Of a DNA stretch of 64,000 nt, positions 29,690 through 39,460 are shown piece after piece; position 1 is the first letter of the stretch, and the number at the start of each line of letters is the position of its first letter. Under the pieces are notes generated by a model. The model did no database searches, had not been told where the DNA came from, and was given only the letters and a program-made list of their open reading frames with translations. The position numbers were made by a program, and so were the translations under genes. Source of the stretch: Candidatus Epilinea brevis (GTDB lineage: Bacteria > Chloroflexota > Anaerolineae > Epilineales > Epilineaceae); NCBI GenBank assembly GCA_016710785.1, contig JADJUE010000002.1, positions 632,430-696,429 on the forward strand, written 5' to 3'.

Positions 29690-29980
29690 TCGGCCCGCAA
29701 TGTCGGCCCCGCTCGCCGCTATGGGTGGGGAACCCTACACAGTTTCATACGCTGACAGCTGCACCAGGTGGGAAATCCATACCAGTGCGGTCCCCTCAAG
29801 GGGGACGCTCTCGACAAGGGAGCGGCGTGGCAAAGGCAATCGATCCCGAGGCCTTGTTGCGCTCGCGGTGGTCGCCTGTTCAAGGTGGCGCCAAGAGCCG
29901 GGTCTCGGGATCGATTTCTGTTTCTTGCCCAGGCGAAGCGCAAGCTCTGATCGGGGCGACGGCTATACGGAGGTTAGGTT
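29690..29980 (+). promoter_or_regulatory. Structured rpsL-rpsG intergenic region
   Basis: This 291-base gap is unusually long inside a ribosomal operon and no gene in it is convincing. It can fold: AATCGATCCCGAG (29838-29850) pairs perfectly with CTCGGGATCGATT (29904-29916) over 13 bp, enclosing 53 bases in which CCTTG (29852-29856) can pair with CAAGG (29881-29885). A smaller hairpin, GTCCCC and GGGGAC, lies at 29790-29806. In E. coli, S7 represses the str operon by binding the rpsL-rpsG spacer; a comparable S7 site here is an inference from position and structure, not from a recognised motif. Confidence 0.5.
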
Positions 29981-30451
29981 ATGCCGCGCAGGAATCGTCC
30001 GCCACGACGTGAGGTCGTGCCGGACTCCATCCATCACAATCGGACTGCCGGGGCGTTCATCAACAAGTTGATGACCCGTGGCAAGAAATCAACCGCGGAG
30101 CGGGTCTTCTACGAATGCCTCGACATGGTCGAGAAGCGCGCCAAGAAGCCCGGTATCGAAGTGTTTGAGCAGGCGATCAAGAACGCCATGCCGATGGTCG
30201 AGGTCAAGCCTCGCCGTGTTGGCGGCAGCACCTATCAGGTGCCGATGGAGATCCGCTCGGAGCGTCGCCAGGCTCTCGCCTTCCGCTGGATCCTCGGCTC
30301 AGCGCGCGGCCGTGGTGGTCGCCCGATGGCGGAGCGTCTCGCCGGAGAGCTGATGGACGCGGCCAACAACACCGGCGCCACCATCCGCCGCAAAGAAGAG
30401 ACCCATCGCATGGCGGATGCCAACAAGGCCTTCGCGCATTACCGCTGGTAG
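29981..30451 (+). CDS. rpsG: Small-subunit ribosomal protein uS7
   Basis: 156 residues. uS7 is a primary assembly protein of the 30S head and binds the 3' domain of 16S rRNA. Typical segments are MPRRNRPPRREVVPDS at the start, FINKLMTRGKKSTAE, then GGSTYQVPMEIRSERRQALA. The length equals the bacterial norm. An AGGTTAGG-type site precedes the ATG. In E. coli S7 is the translational regulator of this operon, and the long structured gap in front of this gene fits such control. Confidence 0.97.
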   Translation: MPRRNRPPRREVVPDSIHHNRTAGAFINKLMTRGKKSTAERVFYECLDMVEKRAKKPGIEVFEQAIKNAMPMVEVKPRRVGGSTYQVPMEIRSERRQALAFRWILGSARGRGGRPMAERLAGELMDAANNTGATIRRKEETHRMADANKAFAHYRW

Positions 30452-30501
30452 CCTGACGGCGACCCTGATCATTGAACCCACCCAGCGTCAACGGTGATAC
30501 C

Positions 30502-32583
30502 ATGAGTCCCCAGCACCAACTGCAAATGACCCGCAACATCGGCATCATCGCTCACATCGATGCTGGCAAGACCACGACCACTGAGCGCATCCTGTATTAC
30601 ACCGGTCGCACCTACAAGATCGGTGAAGTTCATGAGGGCACGGCCACCATGGACTGGATGGAGCAGGAGCGTGAGCGCGGTATCACCATCACCGCGGCGG
30701 CCACCAGCGCCGAATGGCGTGATCACAAGTTCAACATCATCGACACCCCGGGGCATATCGACTTCACGGTCGAGGTGCAGCGCAGCCTGCGGGTGCTGGA
30801 CGGCGGTGTGGTGGTCTTCGATGCCGTCGCCGGCGTCGAACCGCAATCCGAGACTGTCTGGCGCCAGGCGGACCTCTATTCCGTGCCGCGGATCTGCCTG
30901 GTCAACAAGATGGATCGCGTCGGTGCGGACATGGACCGTACGGTGCAGATGATCATCGACCGGCTGGGAGCCAACCCGGTGCCGATCCAGTTGCCCATCG
31001 GTGTCGAGGATCGCTTTCGCGGTGTGATCGACCTGGTGGAGATGAAGGCCCTGGTCTGGAACCGGGACGACCTGGGTTCGGTCGCGGACGTTGGGGAGAT
31101 CCCGGCGGAGCTCATGGACGCGGCCCAGACGGCGCGCGACTTCATGATCGAGAAGGTCGCGGAACACGACGACGGGCTCATGGAGAAGTTCGTGGACGGC
31201 GAGCCAATCGGAGTCGAGGAACTCAAGGTGGGCCTGCGCAAGGCGACCCTTGCCGGTGGCATCGTACCCGTGCTCTGTGGTACGGCCCTGCGCAACAAGG
31301 GCATCCAGCCGCTACTGGATGCCGTTGTGGACTACCTGCCGAGCCCGCTGGATGTCCCGCCGGTCAAGGCCATGCATCCGGTGACCGAAGAGGTCATGGA
31401 GCGGCGCCCAGACATCAGCGAGCCGTTCACGGCCCTGGTCTTCAAGATCATGACCGATCCATTCGTGGGTCGGCTGGCCTTCATCCGGGTGTATTCCGGA
31501 CAGGCATCGACCGGCGACAAGATCCAGAATACCTCCAACGGCAGGACGGAGCGTCTGGGGCGCCTGGTCAAGATGCATGCCGATTCGCGTGAGGACATCC
31601 AGTCCATTGCCGCCGGCGACATCGCGGCGATCATCGGACCCAAGAACATGGTCACGGGCGAAACCCTCTCCGATCCGGACAGGCCTGCGATTCTCGAGGC
31701 GATCGTCTTCCCGGAACCGGTGATCAATGTGGCCATCGAACCCAAGACCAAGGCCGATCAGGACAAGATGTCCACGGGCCTCGCGCGTCTGGCGGATGAA
31801 GATCCCACCTTCCGGATCCGTGTCGACAGCGAGACCGGGCAAACCCTGATCTACGGAATGGGCGAACTGCATCTGGAGGTGCTGGTCGAGCGCCTTCGAC
31901 GCGAGTTCAAGGTGGGGGCAAGCGTGGGCCGACCGCAGGTGGCCTACCGCGAAACCATCACCCAGCCGGCGATCAACGTCGTTGGCCGATGGATCAAGCA
32001 GACCGGTGGGCGTGGTCAGTTCGGCCATGTGGTCATCGATCTGGAGCCCAACGAGTCGGGCAAGGGCGTCACTTTCGAAGACGCGGTCAAGGGTGGCACC
32101 ATCCCCCGCGAGTACATCCGGCCCAGTGAGGAAGGCGCTCGCGAGGCGCTGAACAGTGGACTCATCTCCGGCTTCCCGGTTGTCGACGTGCACATCCGGT
32201 TGAAGGACGGCAGCTACCACGAGGTGGACTCCTCCGAAGGCGCGTTCAAGGCCGCGGCCTCCTTGGCCATCAAGGAAGCGCTGCACAAAGGCAAGAGCGT
32301 GCTGCTGGAGCCGGTCATGAGCGTCGAGGTGGTCGTGCCTGAGGAGTACATGGGCGACGTCATCGGCAACCTCAACGCCCGTCGGGGGCAGGTGCAGGCC
32401 ATGGAAACCCGAGCGACCGGAACGTCCAGTGTACGAGCGGTGGTGCCGTTGGGCGAGATGTTCGGCTACGCCTCGCAGCTTCGTTCCATCACCCAGGGAC
32501 GTGGCACGTTCACCATGGAGTTCAGTCAGTACGAGCAGGTGCCGGCCAAGATTCGCGAAGCGTTGGCCACCGCGCGGTCCTGA
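30502..32583 (+). CDS. fusA: Translation elongation factor G
   Basis: About 693 residues. EF-G is the GTPase that drives ribosomal translocation. G-domain motifs: AHIDAGKTTTTERIL, the switch region RGITITAAAT, DTPGHIDFTVEV and NKMDRVGADM. Domain IV and V segments (QFGHVVIDLEP, IREYIRP-like, GEMFGYASQLRSITQGRG) are all present. I prefer the ATG at 30502; the frame extends back to a TTG at 30472 without a better ribosome-binding site. It lies between rpsG and tuf as in the classic str operon. Confidence 0.97.
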   Translation: MSPQHQLQMTRNIGIIAHIDAGKTTTTERILYYTGRTYKIGEVHEGTATMDWMEQERERGITITAAATSAEWRDHKFNIIDTPGHIDFTVEVQRSLRVLDGGVVVFDAVAGVEPQSETVWRQADLYSVPRICLVNKMDRVGADMDRTVQMIIDRLGANPVPIQLPIGVEDRFRGVIDLVEMKALVWNRDDLGSVADVGEIPAELMDAAQTARDFMIEKVAEHDDGLMEKFVDGEPIGVEELKVGLRKATLAGGIVPVLCGTALRNKGIQPLLDAVVDYLPSPLDVPPVKAMHPVTEEVMERRPDISEPFTALVFKIMTDPFVGRLAFIRVYSGQASTGDKIQNTSNGRTERLGRLVKMHADSREDIQSIAAGDIAAIIGPKNMVTGETLSDPDRPAILEAIVFPEPVINVAIEPKTKADQDKMSTGLARLADEDPTFRIRVDSETGQTLIYGMGELHLEVLVERLRREFKVGASVGRPQVAYRETITQPAINVVGRWIKQTGGRGQFGHVVIDLEPNESGKGVTFEDAVKGGTIPREYIRPSEEGAREALNSGLISGFPVVDVHIRLKDGSYHEVDSSEGAFKAAASLAIKEALHKGKSVLLEPVMSVEVVVPEEYMGDVIGNLNARRGQVQAMETRATGTSSVRAVVPLGEMFGYASQLRSITQGRGTFTMEFSQYEQVPAKIREALATARS

Positions 32584-32650
32584 TCCACCCAAGACGCTCA
32601 GATTCTGAGCTATCAAGCCTCAACAACCCGCACAAGGAAGGAGCCCAGAG

Positions 32651-33850
<1,200 letters not shown>

Positions 33851-33868
33851 CAGATCAGGAGCAGGACC

Positions 33869-34189
33869 ATGGCCACACCGAACCGACAGCGCATCCGCAT
33901 CCGGCTCAAAGCCTTCGATCATCGCGTGCTGGATCAATCCGCACGCAAGATCGTCAGCGAGGCTGAGCGGACGGGCGCCCAATGCGTGGGGCCGGTGCCG
34001 TTGCCGACCCGCTTGGAGCGCTTCGTGGTCCAGCGAGCGGCTTTCATCGACAAGGACTCGCGCGAGCAGTTCGAAATCCGCACGCATAAGCGAATGATCG
34101 ACATCATCGAACCCAGCGCCAAGACGCTGGATTCATTGACCCGGCTCAACCTTCCCGCCGGTGTGGACATCGAAATCAAGTCGAGCTGA
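33869..34189 (+). CDS. rpsJ: Small-subunit ribosomal protein uS10
   Basis: 106 residues. uS10 sits in the 30S head and, as NusE, also joins NusB in antitermination. Conserved segments are QRIRIRLKAFDHRVLD, GPVPLPTRLERFVV and FEIRTHKRMIDII. It opens the S10 block, 18 bases after tuf, with an AGGAGCAGG site before the ATG. There is no gap large enough for the long S10 leader found in E. coli, so L4-type attenuation control in the classic position is not visible. Confidence 0.96.
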   Translation: MATPNRQRIRIRLKAFDHRVLDQSARKIVSEAERTGAQCVGPVPLPTRLERFVVQRAAFIDKDSREQFEIRTHKRMIDIIEPSAKTLDSLTRLNLPAGVDIEIKSS

Positions 34190-34274
34190 TTCGCCTGGCG
34201 AAGTCAGGCTCAAGTCCAGGTCGGAGTCACGGGTCTCGGAGGGAGATCTGGGGTTCCGGGACCAAGGAGCAGAG

Positions 34275-34904
34275 ATGATCATCGGAATCATGGGCTACAA
34301 GCGCGGCATGACGCGCATCTTCGACGCCAATGGCGTCGCTGTACCGGTTACCGTCGTCGAGGCCGGCCCCTGCACCATCACGCAGATCAAGAGCCTCGCG
34401 AACGACGGCTACACCGCCATCCAGTTGGGCTTCGGCGAGACCAAGCCCAGTCGTCTGGCGCAGGCGGAGCGCGGACATCTGAAGCGTTCCGGTGGGCGTC
34501 CCTTGCGTCATCTCCGTGAGTTCCGGGTGGATTCCATCGCGGATCTCAAGGTGGGCGCGACGGTGGACTGCGGCATCTTCGAAGCCGGTGGCCGGGTGGA
34601 TGTCAGCGGCACGAGCCGCGGTCTCGGCATGTCCGGCACCATCAAACGCCATCACTTCAGCCGGCAGCGTAAGACGCACGGTCAGTCGGACCGCGAGCGC
34701 GCCCCGGGCTCGGTGGGTGCCGGCACGACACCGGGCAAGACGTTCAAGGGTCAGCGAATGTCCGGCCGGATGGGTGGTGAGCGGGTCACGGTTCGCAACT
34801 TGAAGGTTGTGGCCGTCGATCCGTCGCGCAACCTGTTGGCGCTGAATGGCGCGGTACCGGGTCACGACGGCGAGCTTGTCGTCATCCGCGCGTCGCGGGC
34901 ATAA
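34275..34904 (+). CDS. rplC: Large-subunit ribosomal protein uL3
   Basis: 209 residues from the ATG at 34275, preceded by AAGGAGCAG. The in-frame extension upstream to 34161 overlaps rpsJ and is not used. uL3 binds 23S rRNA early and reaches toward the peptidyl-transferase centre. Characteristic segments: YKRGMTRIFDANG, SRGLGMSGTIKRHHF with the central basic loop GPGSVG-like APGSVGAGTTPGKTFKG, and MSGRMGGERVTVRNL. The gap of 85 bases after rpsJ holds no evident gene. Confidence 0.96.
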   Translation: MIIGIMGYKRGMTRIFDANGVAVPVTVVEAGPCTITQIKSLANDGYTAIQLGFGETKPSRLAQAERGHLKRSGGRPLRHLREFRVDSIADLKVGATVDCGIFEAGGRVDVSGTSRGLGMSGTIKRHHFSRQRKTHGQSDRERAPGSVGAGTTPGKTFKGQRMSGRMGGERVTVRNLKVVAVDPSRNLLALNGAVPGHDGELVVIRASRA

Positions 34905-34918
34905 GGGGAGACCGAGCC

Positions 34919-35572
34919 ATGCAAGCACCCGTATTCAATCTGGCCGGCGAGCAGTTGCGCAGCGTCGAGCTGCCGGAGGACGTCTTCGGCATCGAGCCGC
35001 ACCGTGGCGTGATGCACCAGGCCCTGGTTCGCCAGCTGGCCAACGCCCGTCAGGGAACCCACAAGGTCAAGACCCGGTCGGAGATCAACCGAACGCACAA
35101 GAAGTGGTACAAGCAGAAGGGCACCGGCCGGGCCCGCCATGGCGCTCGTACCGCCAACCTCTTCGTCGGCGGTGGTATTGCCCACGGCCCGAAGTTGAGG
35201 ACCTACCGTAAGAGCATGCCGCTGAAGATGCGGCGTCTGGCCCTGCGCTCGGCACTGTCGGCGAAGGCCGCTGAAGGATCGATCATCCTGGTGGATGGCC
35301 TGCGGCTGGACGCGCCCAAGACCCAGACCGTGCGGCGCTTTATCGACCAGGCCTGCAACGGCGCCAGTGCTTTGGTGCTTCTGGCCACGGCCGACACCAA
35401 TGTGGAGCGTTCCATCCGCAACCTGACCGACGTCAGGTACCTGCGGGCAGGCTATCTCAATGTGCGGGATCTCCTGGGTTACGAGCGACTCGTGCTTCCC
35501 TTGGACGCACTGGATGCCGTGGTGGCCCACCTGGGCCGCGGCGATGCCGAGGGAGGCAAGAACGATGCATAG
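34919..35572 (+). CDS. rplD: Large-subunit ribosomal protein uL4
   Basis: 217 residues. uL4 binds domain I of 23S rRNA and its extended loop lines the exit tunnel. The loop is recognisable as NRTHKKWYKQKGTGRARHG, followed by the family segment GGGIAHGPK. The N-terminal globular part (VELPEDVFGIEPHRGVMHQA) is standard. In enterobacteria L4 controls the S10 operon; no such element can be shown here. The stop codon overlaps the start of rplW by eight bases, indicating coupled translation. Confidence 0.95.
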   Translation: MQAPVFNLAGEQLRSVELPEDVFGIEPHRGVMHQALVRQLANARQGTHKVKTRSEINRTHKKWYKQKGTGRARHGARTANLFVGGGIAHGPKLRTYRKSMPLKMRRLALRSALSAKAAEGSIILVDGLRLDAPKTQTVRRFIDQACNGASALVLLATADTNVERSIRNLTDVRYLRAGYLNVRDLLGYERLVLPLDALDAVVAHLGRGDAEGGKNDA

Positions 35573-35849
35573 GTATGAGGTGCTGCGGCGTCCGCTTCTC
35601 AGCGAGAAGACGCAGGCGCTGGGCGTGTTGAACCAGTACGCATTCGAGGTGGCGATGACGGCCACCAAGGTCGAAATCCGCGAGGCGGTCGAGTCCATCT
35701 TCAACGTGAAGGTGGTCCAGGTCCGCACGGCGGTCATGCCCAGCAAGGACCGTCGCTGGGGACGGAAGACGGTTCGCCGTTCGGGAAAATTGAAGAAGGC
35801 CTTGGTGACCCTGCGACCGGGCGATTCGCTCGACGTCTTCGGCGCGTGA
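35565..35849 (+). CDS. rplW: Large-subunit ribosomal protein uL23
   Basis: 94 residues from the ATG at 35565, giving MHRYEVLRRPLLSEK, the normal start; the longer frame upstream lies inside rplD. uL23 sits at the exit-tunnel mouth and is a docking site for trigger factor and the signal recognition particle. Conserved segments are YAFEVAMTATKVEIREAVE and FNVKVVQVRT, followed by a basic region. Its eight-base overlap with rplD implies reinitiation. Confidence 0.95.
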   Translation: MHRYEVLRRPLLSEKTQALGVLNQYAFEVAMTATKVEIREAVESIFNVKVVQVRTAVMPSKDRRWGRKTVRRSGKLKKALVTLRPGDSLDVFGA

Positions 35850-35869
35850 GAGACAGGTAGACAGCGAAG

Positions 35870-36703
35870 ATGGCAATCAAGATCTACAAGCCGACCTCTC
35901 CCGGTCGGCGCGGCATGACTGGATACGGATTCGAGGAGATCACCCGCTCTGAACCGGAGCGTTCTCTTCTGGCGCCCCTCAAGAGCAAGGCGGGGCGCAG
36001 CAAGGGCCGGGTGACTGTGCGGCATCGCGGCGGCGGTCATAAGCGTCGCTACCGTATCATCGACTTCAAGCGCGATAAACTCGGCGTGCCCGGCACAGTG
36101 GCAACGATCGAGTACGATCCCAATCGCACCGCTCGCATCGCCCTGATCCACTATGCCGACGGAGAGAAGCGCTACATCCTGGCGCCCGTTGGCCTGACGG
36201 TGGGGGACACGGTCGTCAGCGGTCCGAAGTCTGAAGTGCGTCCCGGCAATGCCATGCCGCTGCGCAATGTCCCGCTGGGCACGATGGTCCACAACGTGGA
36301 GCTCCATCTGGGTCGTGGAGGCCAGTTGGTCCGCAGTGCCGGCACGGCCGCGCAGCTCTTGGCCAAGGAGGGCGATTACGCCCAGTTGCGCATGCCTTCA
36401 GGTGAAGTCCGCATGGTCCGATTGGAGAATCTGGCGACTGTGGGTCAGGTGGGCAACCTGGACCATGGCAACATCGCCATCGGCAAGGCCGGGCGCAGCC
36501 GCTGGCTTGGCCGCCGGCCGTCAGTCCGCGGCTCGGTCATGGACCCCAGCAGCCATCCGCACGGTGGTGGCGAGGCTCGCTCGCCCATCGGGCTCAAGGG
36601 ACCGAAGACGCCGTGGGGCAAGCCGGCCTTGGGCTTCAAGACGCGCAACAACAAGGCCACCGAACGCTTCATCGTCCGCCATCGCTCCAAGAAGCGCGGC
36701 TAG
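35870..36703 (+). CDS. rplB: Large-subunit ribosomal protein uL2
   Basis: 277 residues, the normal bacterial length. uL2 is essential for subunit joining and peptidyl-transferase activity. Typical segments are KPTSPGRRGMTG at the N-terminus, GRVTVRHRGGGHKRRYRIIDF, then VEYD-like TIEYDPNRTARIAL, and the C-terminal MDPSSHPHGGGEA-type loop with the critical His, ending HRSKKRG. It lies 20 bases after rplW within the unbroken S10 block. Confidence 0.97.
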   Translation: MAIKIYKPTSPGRRGMTGYGFEEITRSEPERSLLAPLKSKAGRSKGRVTVRHRGGGHKRRYRIIDFKRDKLGVPGTVATIEYDPNRTARIALIHYADGEKRYILAPVGLTVGDTVVSGPKSEVRPGNAMPLRNVPLGTMVHNVELHLGRGGQLVRSAGTAAQLLAKEGDYAQLRMPSGEVRMVRLENLATVGQVGNLDHGNIAIGKAGRSRWLGRRPSVRGSVMDPSSHPHGGGEARSPIGLKGPKTPWGKPALGFKTRNNKATERFIVRHRSKKRG

Positions 36704-36718
36704 CCAGGAGGATCTTAG

Positions 36719-37003
36719 ATGTCACGCTCTTTGAAGAAGGGCCCCTTCTGTGAGGCCAAGCTCCTAGGTCGCGTCGAAGTCATGAACGCGGCCGGCGACA
36801 AGAAGGTCATCAAGACCTGGTCGCGAGCGAGCACGGTATTCCCGCAAATGGTGGGCCATACGATCGCCGTCCACAACGGTCGGCATCACGTTCCTGTCTA
36901 CATCTCCGAAAACATGGTGGGGCACAAGCTGGGCGAGTTCGCTCCCACCCGCACCTTCCGCGGCCATAGCTTCAAGGAAAAGGCCGCCAAGGTTCGCCGC
37001 TGA
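36719..37003 (+). CDS. rpsS: Small-subunit ribosomal protein uS19
   Basis: 94 residues. uS19 lies in the 30S head and contacts tRNA and the A-site finger. Conserved parts are MSRSLKKGPF at the start, then KTWSRASTVFPQMVGHTIAVHNG and LGEFAPTRTFRGH. It begins 15 bases after rplB with an AGGAGG site directly upstream, the strongest Shine-Dalgarno sequence of this block. The length and order (rplB-rpsS-rplV) match the universal arrangement. Confidence 0.97.
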   Translation: MSRSLKKGPFCEAKLLGRVEVMNAAGDKKVIKTWSRASTVFPQMVGHTIAVHNGRHHVPVYISENMVGHKLGEFAPTRTFRGHSFKEKAAKVRR

Positions 37004-37032
37004 GCCGAGGCCGGGAAAAAAGGACGAGCACA

Positions 37033-37410
37033 ATGAACTTCTCAATTCGCGCCCACGCGCGCCAAATACCGATGTCCGCCCGCAAGATGCGGTTGGTGAT
37101 CAACCTCGTCAGGGGAAAGCCGGTTCAGGAGGCGCTCGCGCTTCTGCAGTTCACCCCTAACGCCGCCGCCGCCCCGGCCCGCAAGCTGGTCGCCAGCGCC
37201 GCCGCCAACGCGGAGGAGAACTACGGGCTTATGTCCGATGAGCTCTTCGTGGCGGAGATCATGGCCGGCGAAGGTCGCATGCGAAAGAAGGGGCGATTCG
37301 GTGCCCGTGGACGCTTCAAGCCCGAAATCAGCCGCAGCTGTCACGTCTCGGTGGCCCTGCGGGAAATCAACCCGCAACCGCTCACCGCGGCCGAGGCGGC
37401 CGAGGCCTGA
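37033..37410 (+). CDS. rplV: Large-subunit ribosomal protein uL22
   Basis: 125 residues. uL22 spans domains of 23S rRNA and its long β-hairpin reaches the exit-tunnel constriction where macrolides act. Recognisable parts: RQIPMSARKMRLVINLVRGK, the core ASAAANAEENYGL, and the hairpin GEGRMRKKGRFGARGRFK. A short Ala/Glu-rich tail follows the usual end. It lies 29 bases after rpsS and 18 before rpsC. Confidence 0.96.
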   Translation: MNFSIRAHARQIPMSARKMRLVINLVRGKPVQEALALLQFTPNAAAAPARKLVASAAANAEENYGLMSDELFVAEIMAGEGRMRKKGRFGARGRFKPEISRSCHVSVALREINPQPLTAAEAAEA

Positions 37411-37428
37411 TCAGGAGAGGACAAGCCG

Positions 37429-38100
37429 ATGGGACGCAAGGTTCATCCATACGGATTTCGACTGGGCATCATCAAGCCCTGGCGTGCACGCTGGTATGCG
37501 GAAGGCAAAGAGTACGGCGAGTTGCTGCTGGAGGACATCGCTCTCAGGAAGATGGTCTCCAAGGAAGCGGCTGCGGCCGGTATTGCCGAGGTAACCATCG
37601 AGCGCTTTCCGCGCCAAGTCAACGTGACCATCCACGCTGCCAAGCCCGGTATCATCATCGGGCGTAAGGGCGCGGCGGTCAACCTGATGCGCGACGAGGT
37701 GAAGAAGTTCACCGGCAAGACCGCCAAGGTGGACGTCGTCGAGATCCGCCAGCCCGATGCCAATGCCATGGTCATCGCCCAGTCGGTCGCTGGTCAGTTG
37801 GAGCGGCGCATCAGCCACAAGCGGGCGATGAAGCAAGCCGCTACCAAGGCCATGCGCGCCGGTGCCAAGGGCGTGAAGATCGTCTGCAGCGGCCGTCTCG
37901 GTGGATCGGACATGTCGCGGACCGATCAAGTGTTGCAGGGCCGGGTCCCTCGGCAGACCTTGCGTGCCGACATAGACTATGCCCGCTTCGAGGCCGTGAC
38001 CACGTTCAGCGTGATCGGTGTCAAGGTCTGGATCTACAAGGGCGAGGTCTTGCCTGGCGATGAGCGCCTGAATCCTGAAATCCAAGAACAGTCAAACTGA
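37429..38100 (+). CDS. rpsC: Small-subunit ribosomal protein uS3
   Basis: 223 residues. uS3 lines the mRNA entry channel and contributes to helicase activity. It begins MGRKVHPYGFRLGI, carries the KH domain with the loop PGIIIGRKGA (about residue 72), and the C-terminal domain with RISHKRAMKQA, GVKIVCSGRLGG and IGVKVWIYKGEV. The length is at the short end of the bacterial range because the C-terminal tail is brief. It lies 18 bases after rplV, with 71 bases to rplP. Confidence 0.96.
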   Translation: MGRKVHPYGFRLGIIKPWRARWYAEGKEYGELLLEDIALRKMVSKEAAAAGIAEVTIERFPRQVNVTIHAAKPGIIIGRKGAAVNLMRDEVKKFTGKTAKVDVVEIRQPDANAMVIAQSVAGQLERRISHKRAMKQAATKAMRAGAKGVKIVCSGRLGGSDMSRTDQVLQGRVPRQTLRADIDYARFEAVTTFSVIGVKVWIYKGEVLPGDERLNPEIQEQSN

Positions 38101-38171
38101 GCATCGCCGATACGGGCCAATCCCCTTGGGGCGTTGGTTGCGGACCGTCACTGAGAGAGCAGGTAATCACC

Positions 38172-38606
38172 ATGTTGATGCCAAAGCGGACAAAATATCG
38201 CAAGCAGATGCGGGGCCGGATGCGCGGCTTGGCTTCCCGAGGGAACACCGTTCACTTCGGGGAGTTCGGCTTGCAGAGCCTGGGTCCGGCCTGGATCACC
38301 AGCCGACAGATCGAAGCCGCGCGCCGAGCCATCGTGCGCTACGTCAAGCGCGGCGGTCAGGTCATCATCCGCGTCTTTCCCGATAAGCCAGTCACCAAAC
38401 GGGCCGCTGAAACCCGCATGGGCAGCGGCAAGGGTGCGGTGGAGTTCTGGGTTGCCGTGGTGCGGCCGGGTTCGGTGCTCTTTGAAATGAGCGGGGTGAC
38501 CGAGGAGCAGGCGCGTGAGGCCTTGCGTCTGGCATCCCATAAACTGCCCGTGCCGACACAATTCGTGATGCGGTCGCAGTTCTTGATCGGGGGAGGGCAG
38601 GCATGA
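38172..38606 (+). CDS. rplP: Large-subunit ribosomal protein uL16
   Basis: 144 residues. uL16 organises the A-site side of the 50S subunit and is added late in assembly. Typical segments: MLMPKRTKYRKQMRGRMRG, FGEFGLQSL, ITSRQIEAARRAIVRYVKRGG with the modified Arg position, and MGSGKGAVEFWVAVV. A second ATG two codons downstream would also serve as a start. The stop codon overlaps the ATG of rpmC by four bases. Confidence 0.96.
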   Translation: MLMPKRTKYRKQMRGRMRGLASRGNTVHFGEFGLQSLGPAWITSRQIEAARRAIVRYVKRGGQVIIRVFPDKPVTKRAAETRMGSGKGAVEFWVAVVRPGSVLFEMSGVTEEQAREALRLASHKLPVPTQFVMRSQFLIGGGQA

Positions 38607-38830
38607 TGCATCCGGAGGAGATCCGCGCGATGAACGCGGCGGGTCTGAAAGACACAATCGAGGTCGCCCGCAAGGAGATCTTCAACCTGCGATTCCGCAA
38701 GGCGACAGGGCAGTTGGCTGATGCCAGCCGCATCCGCGCCGCGCGGCGGTCCTTGGCCCGTCTTCTGACGGTGCAGCGCGAGCAGCAGATCTGGGCGGCC
38801 TACGAGGCCACGATGGAAGGCGAGGTTTGA
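38603..38830 (+). CDS. rpmC: Large-subunit ribosomal protein uL29
   Basis: 75 residues, an all-helical protein near the exit tunnel that helps recruit trigger factor and the signal recognition particle. The family segments LKDTIEVARKEIFNLRFRKATGQL and RIRAARRSLARLLTV are present. A short C-terminal extension (EGEV) follows. Translation is coupled to rplP by the 4-base ATGA overlap, and rpsQ begins only three bases after its stop codon. Confidence 0.94.
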   Translation: MMHPEEIRAMNAAGLKDTIEVARKEIFNLRFRKATGQLADASRIRAARRSLARLLTVQREQQIWAAYEATMEGEV

Positions 38831-38833
38831 GCG

Positions 38834-39085
38834 ATGCCACGGCGTCAACTCAAGGGTAAAGTGCTGAGCAACAAGATGGAGCGGACGGCCGTGGTGCAGG
38901 TTGAGCGCATCAAGGCTCACCCGCTGTACCACAAGGTCATCAAGCGCCGCAAGAAGTACCTGGCGCATGACGAAGAGAATGAAGCGCGGCCCGGCGACGT
39001 CGTGCTCATCGAGGAATGCCGTCCGCTGAGCAAGAACAAGCATTGGCGCATCGTCAGTTGGCTGGTGCGGGGAGACATCCGATGA
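38834..39085 (+). CDS. rpsQ: Small-subunit ribosomal protein uS17
   Basis: 83 residues, a single OB-fold protein that binds 16S rRNA early in assembly. Conserved parts: RQLKGKVLSNKMERTAVVQV, HPLYHKVIKRRKKYLAHDE, and the end region DVVLIEECRPLSKNKHWRIV. The stop codon overlaps the start of rplN by four bases. This completes the common rplP-rpmC-rpsQ trio. Confidence 0.96.
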   Translation: MPRRQLKGKVLSNKMERTAVVQVERIKAHPLYHKVIKRRKKYLAHDEENEARPGDVVLIEECRPLSKNKHWRIVSWLVRGDIR

Positions 39086-39450
39086 TTCAGATGCAGACCC
39101 GTCTGCGATCTGCGGACAACACCGGTGCCAAGCAGTTGATGTGCATCAAGGTGCTGGGTGGCTCCAAGCGTCGCTATGCCGGGGTGGGTGATGTGATTGT
39201 CTGCAGCATCAAGCAGGCGGCACCCCACGGAATGGTGAAGAAGGGCGAGGTGGTGCGCGCGGTGATCGTCCGCACCACGAAGTCCTACGGCCGACCCGAT
39301 GGAAGCTACATTCGATTCGACGAGAACGCCTGCGTGATCGTCGACAAAGACGGCAATCCGCGAGGGACCCGCATCTTCGGGCCCGTCGCTCGTGAGCTGA
39401 GAGAGCGGCGCTACATGAAGATCGTCAGCCTCTCGCCAGAAGTGCTGTAG
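39082..39450 (+). CDS. rplN: Large-subunit ribosomal protein uL14
   Basis: 122 residues from the ATG at 39082, giving MIQMQTRLRSADNTGAK; the frame open further upstream lies within rpsQ. uL14 contacts the 30S subunit and is the docking site of the silencing factor RsfS. Typical parts are IKVLGGSKRRYAGVGDV, GEVVRAVIVRTTK and the end FGPVARELRERRYMKIVSLSP. Length equals the canonical bacterial protein. Confidence 0.97.
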   Translation: MIQMQTRLRSADNTGAKQLMCIKVLGGSKRRYAGVGDVIVCSIKQAAPHGMVKKGEVVRAVIVRTTKSYGRPDGSYIRFDENACVIVDKDGNPRGTRIFGPVARELRERRYMKIVSLSPEVL

Positions 39451-39460
39451 GAGAAGGACG

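Noticed and set aside
29700..29980. Small open frames inside the rpsL-rpsG gap
   Set aside because: None has a convincing start or homology; the palindromic structure fits a regulatory RNA better.
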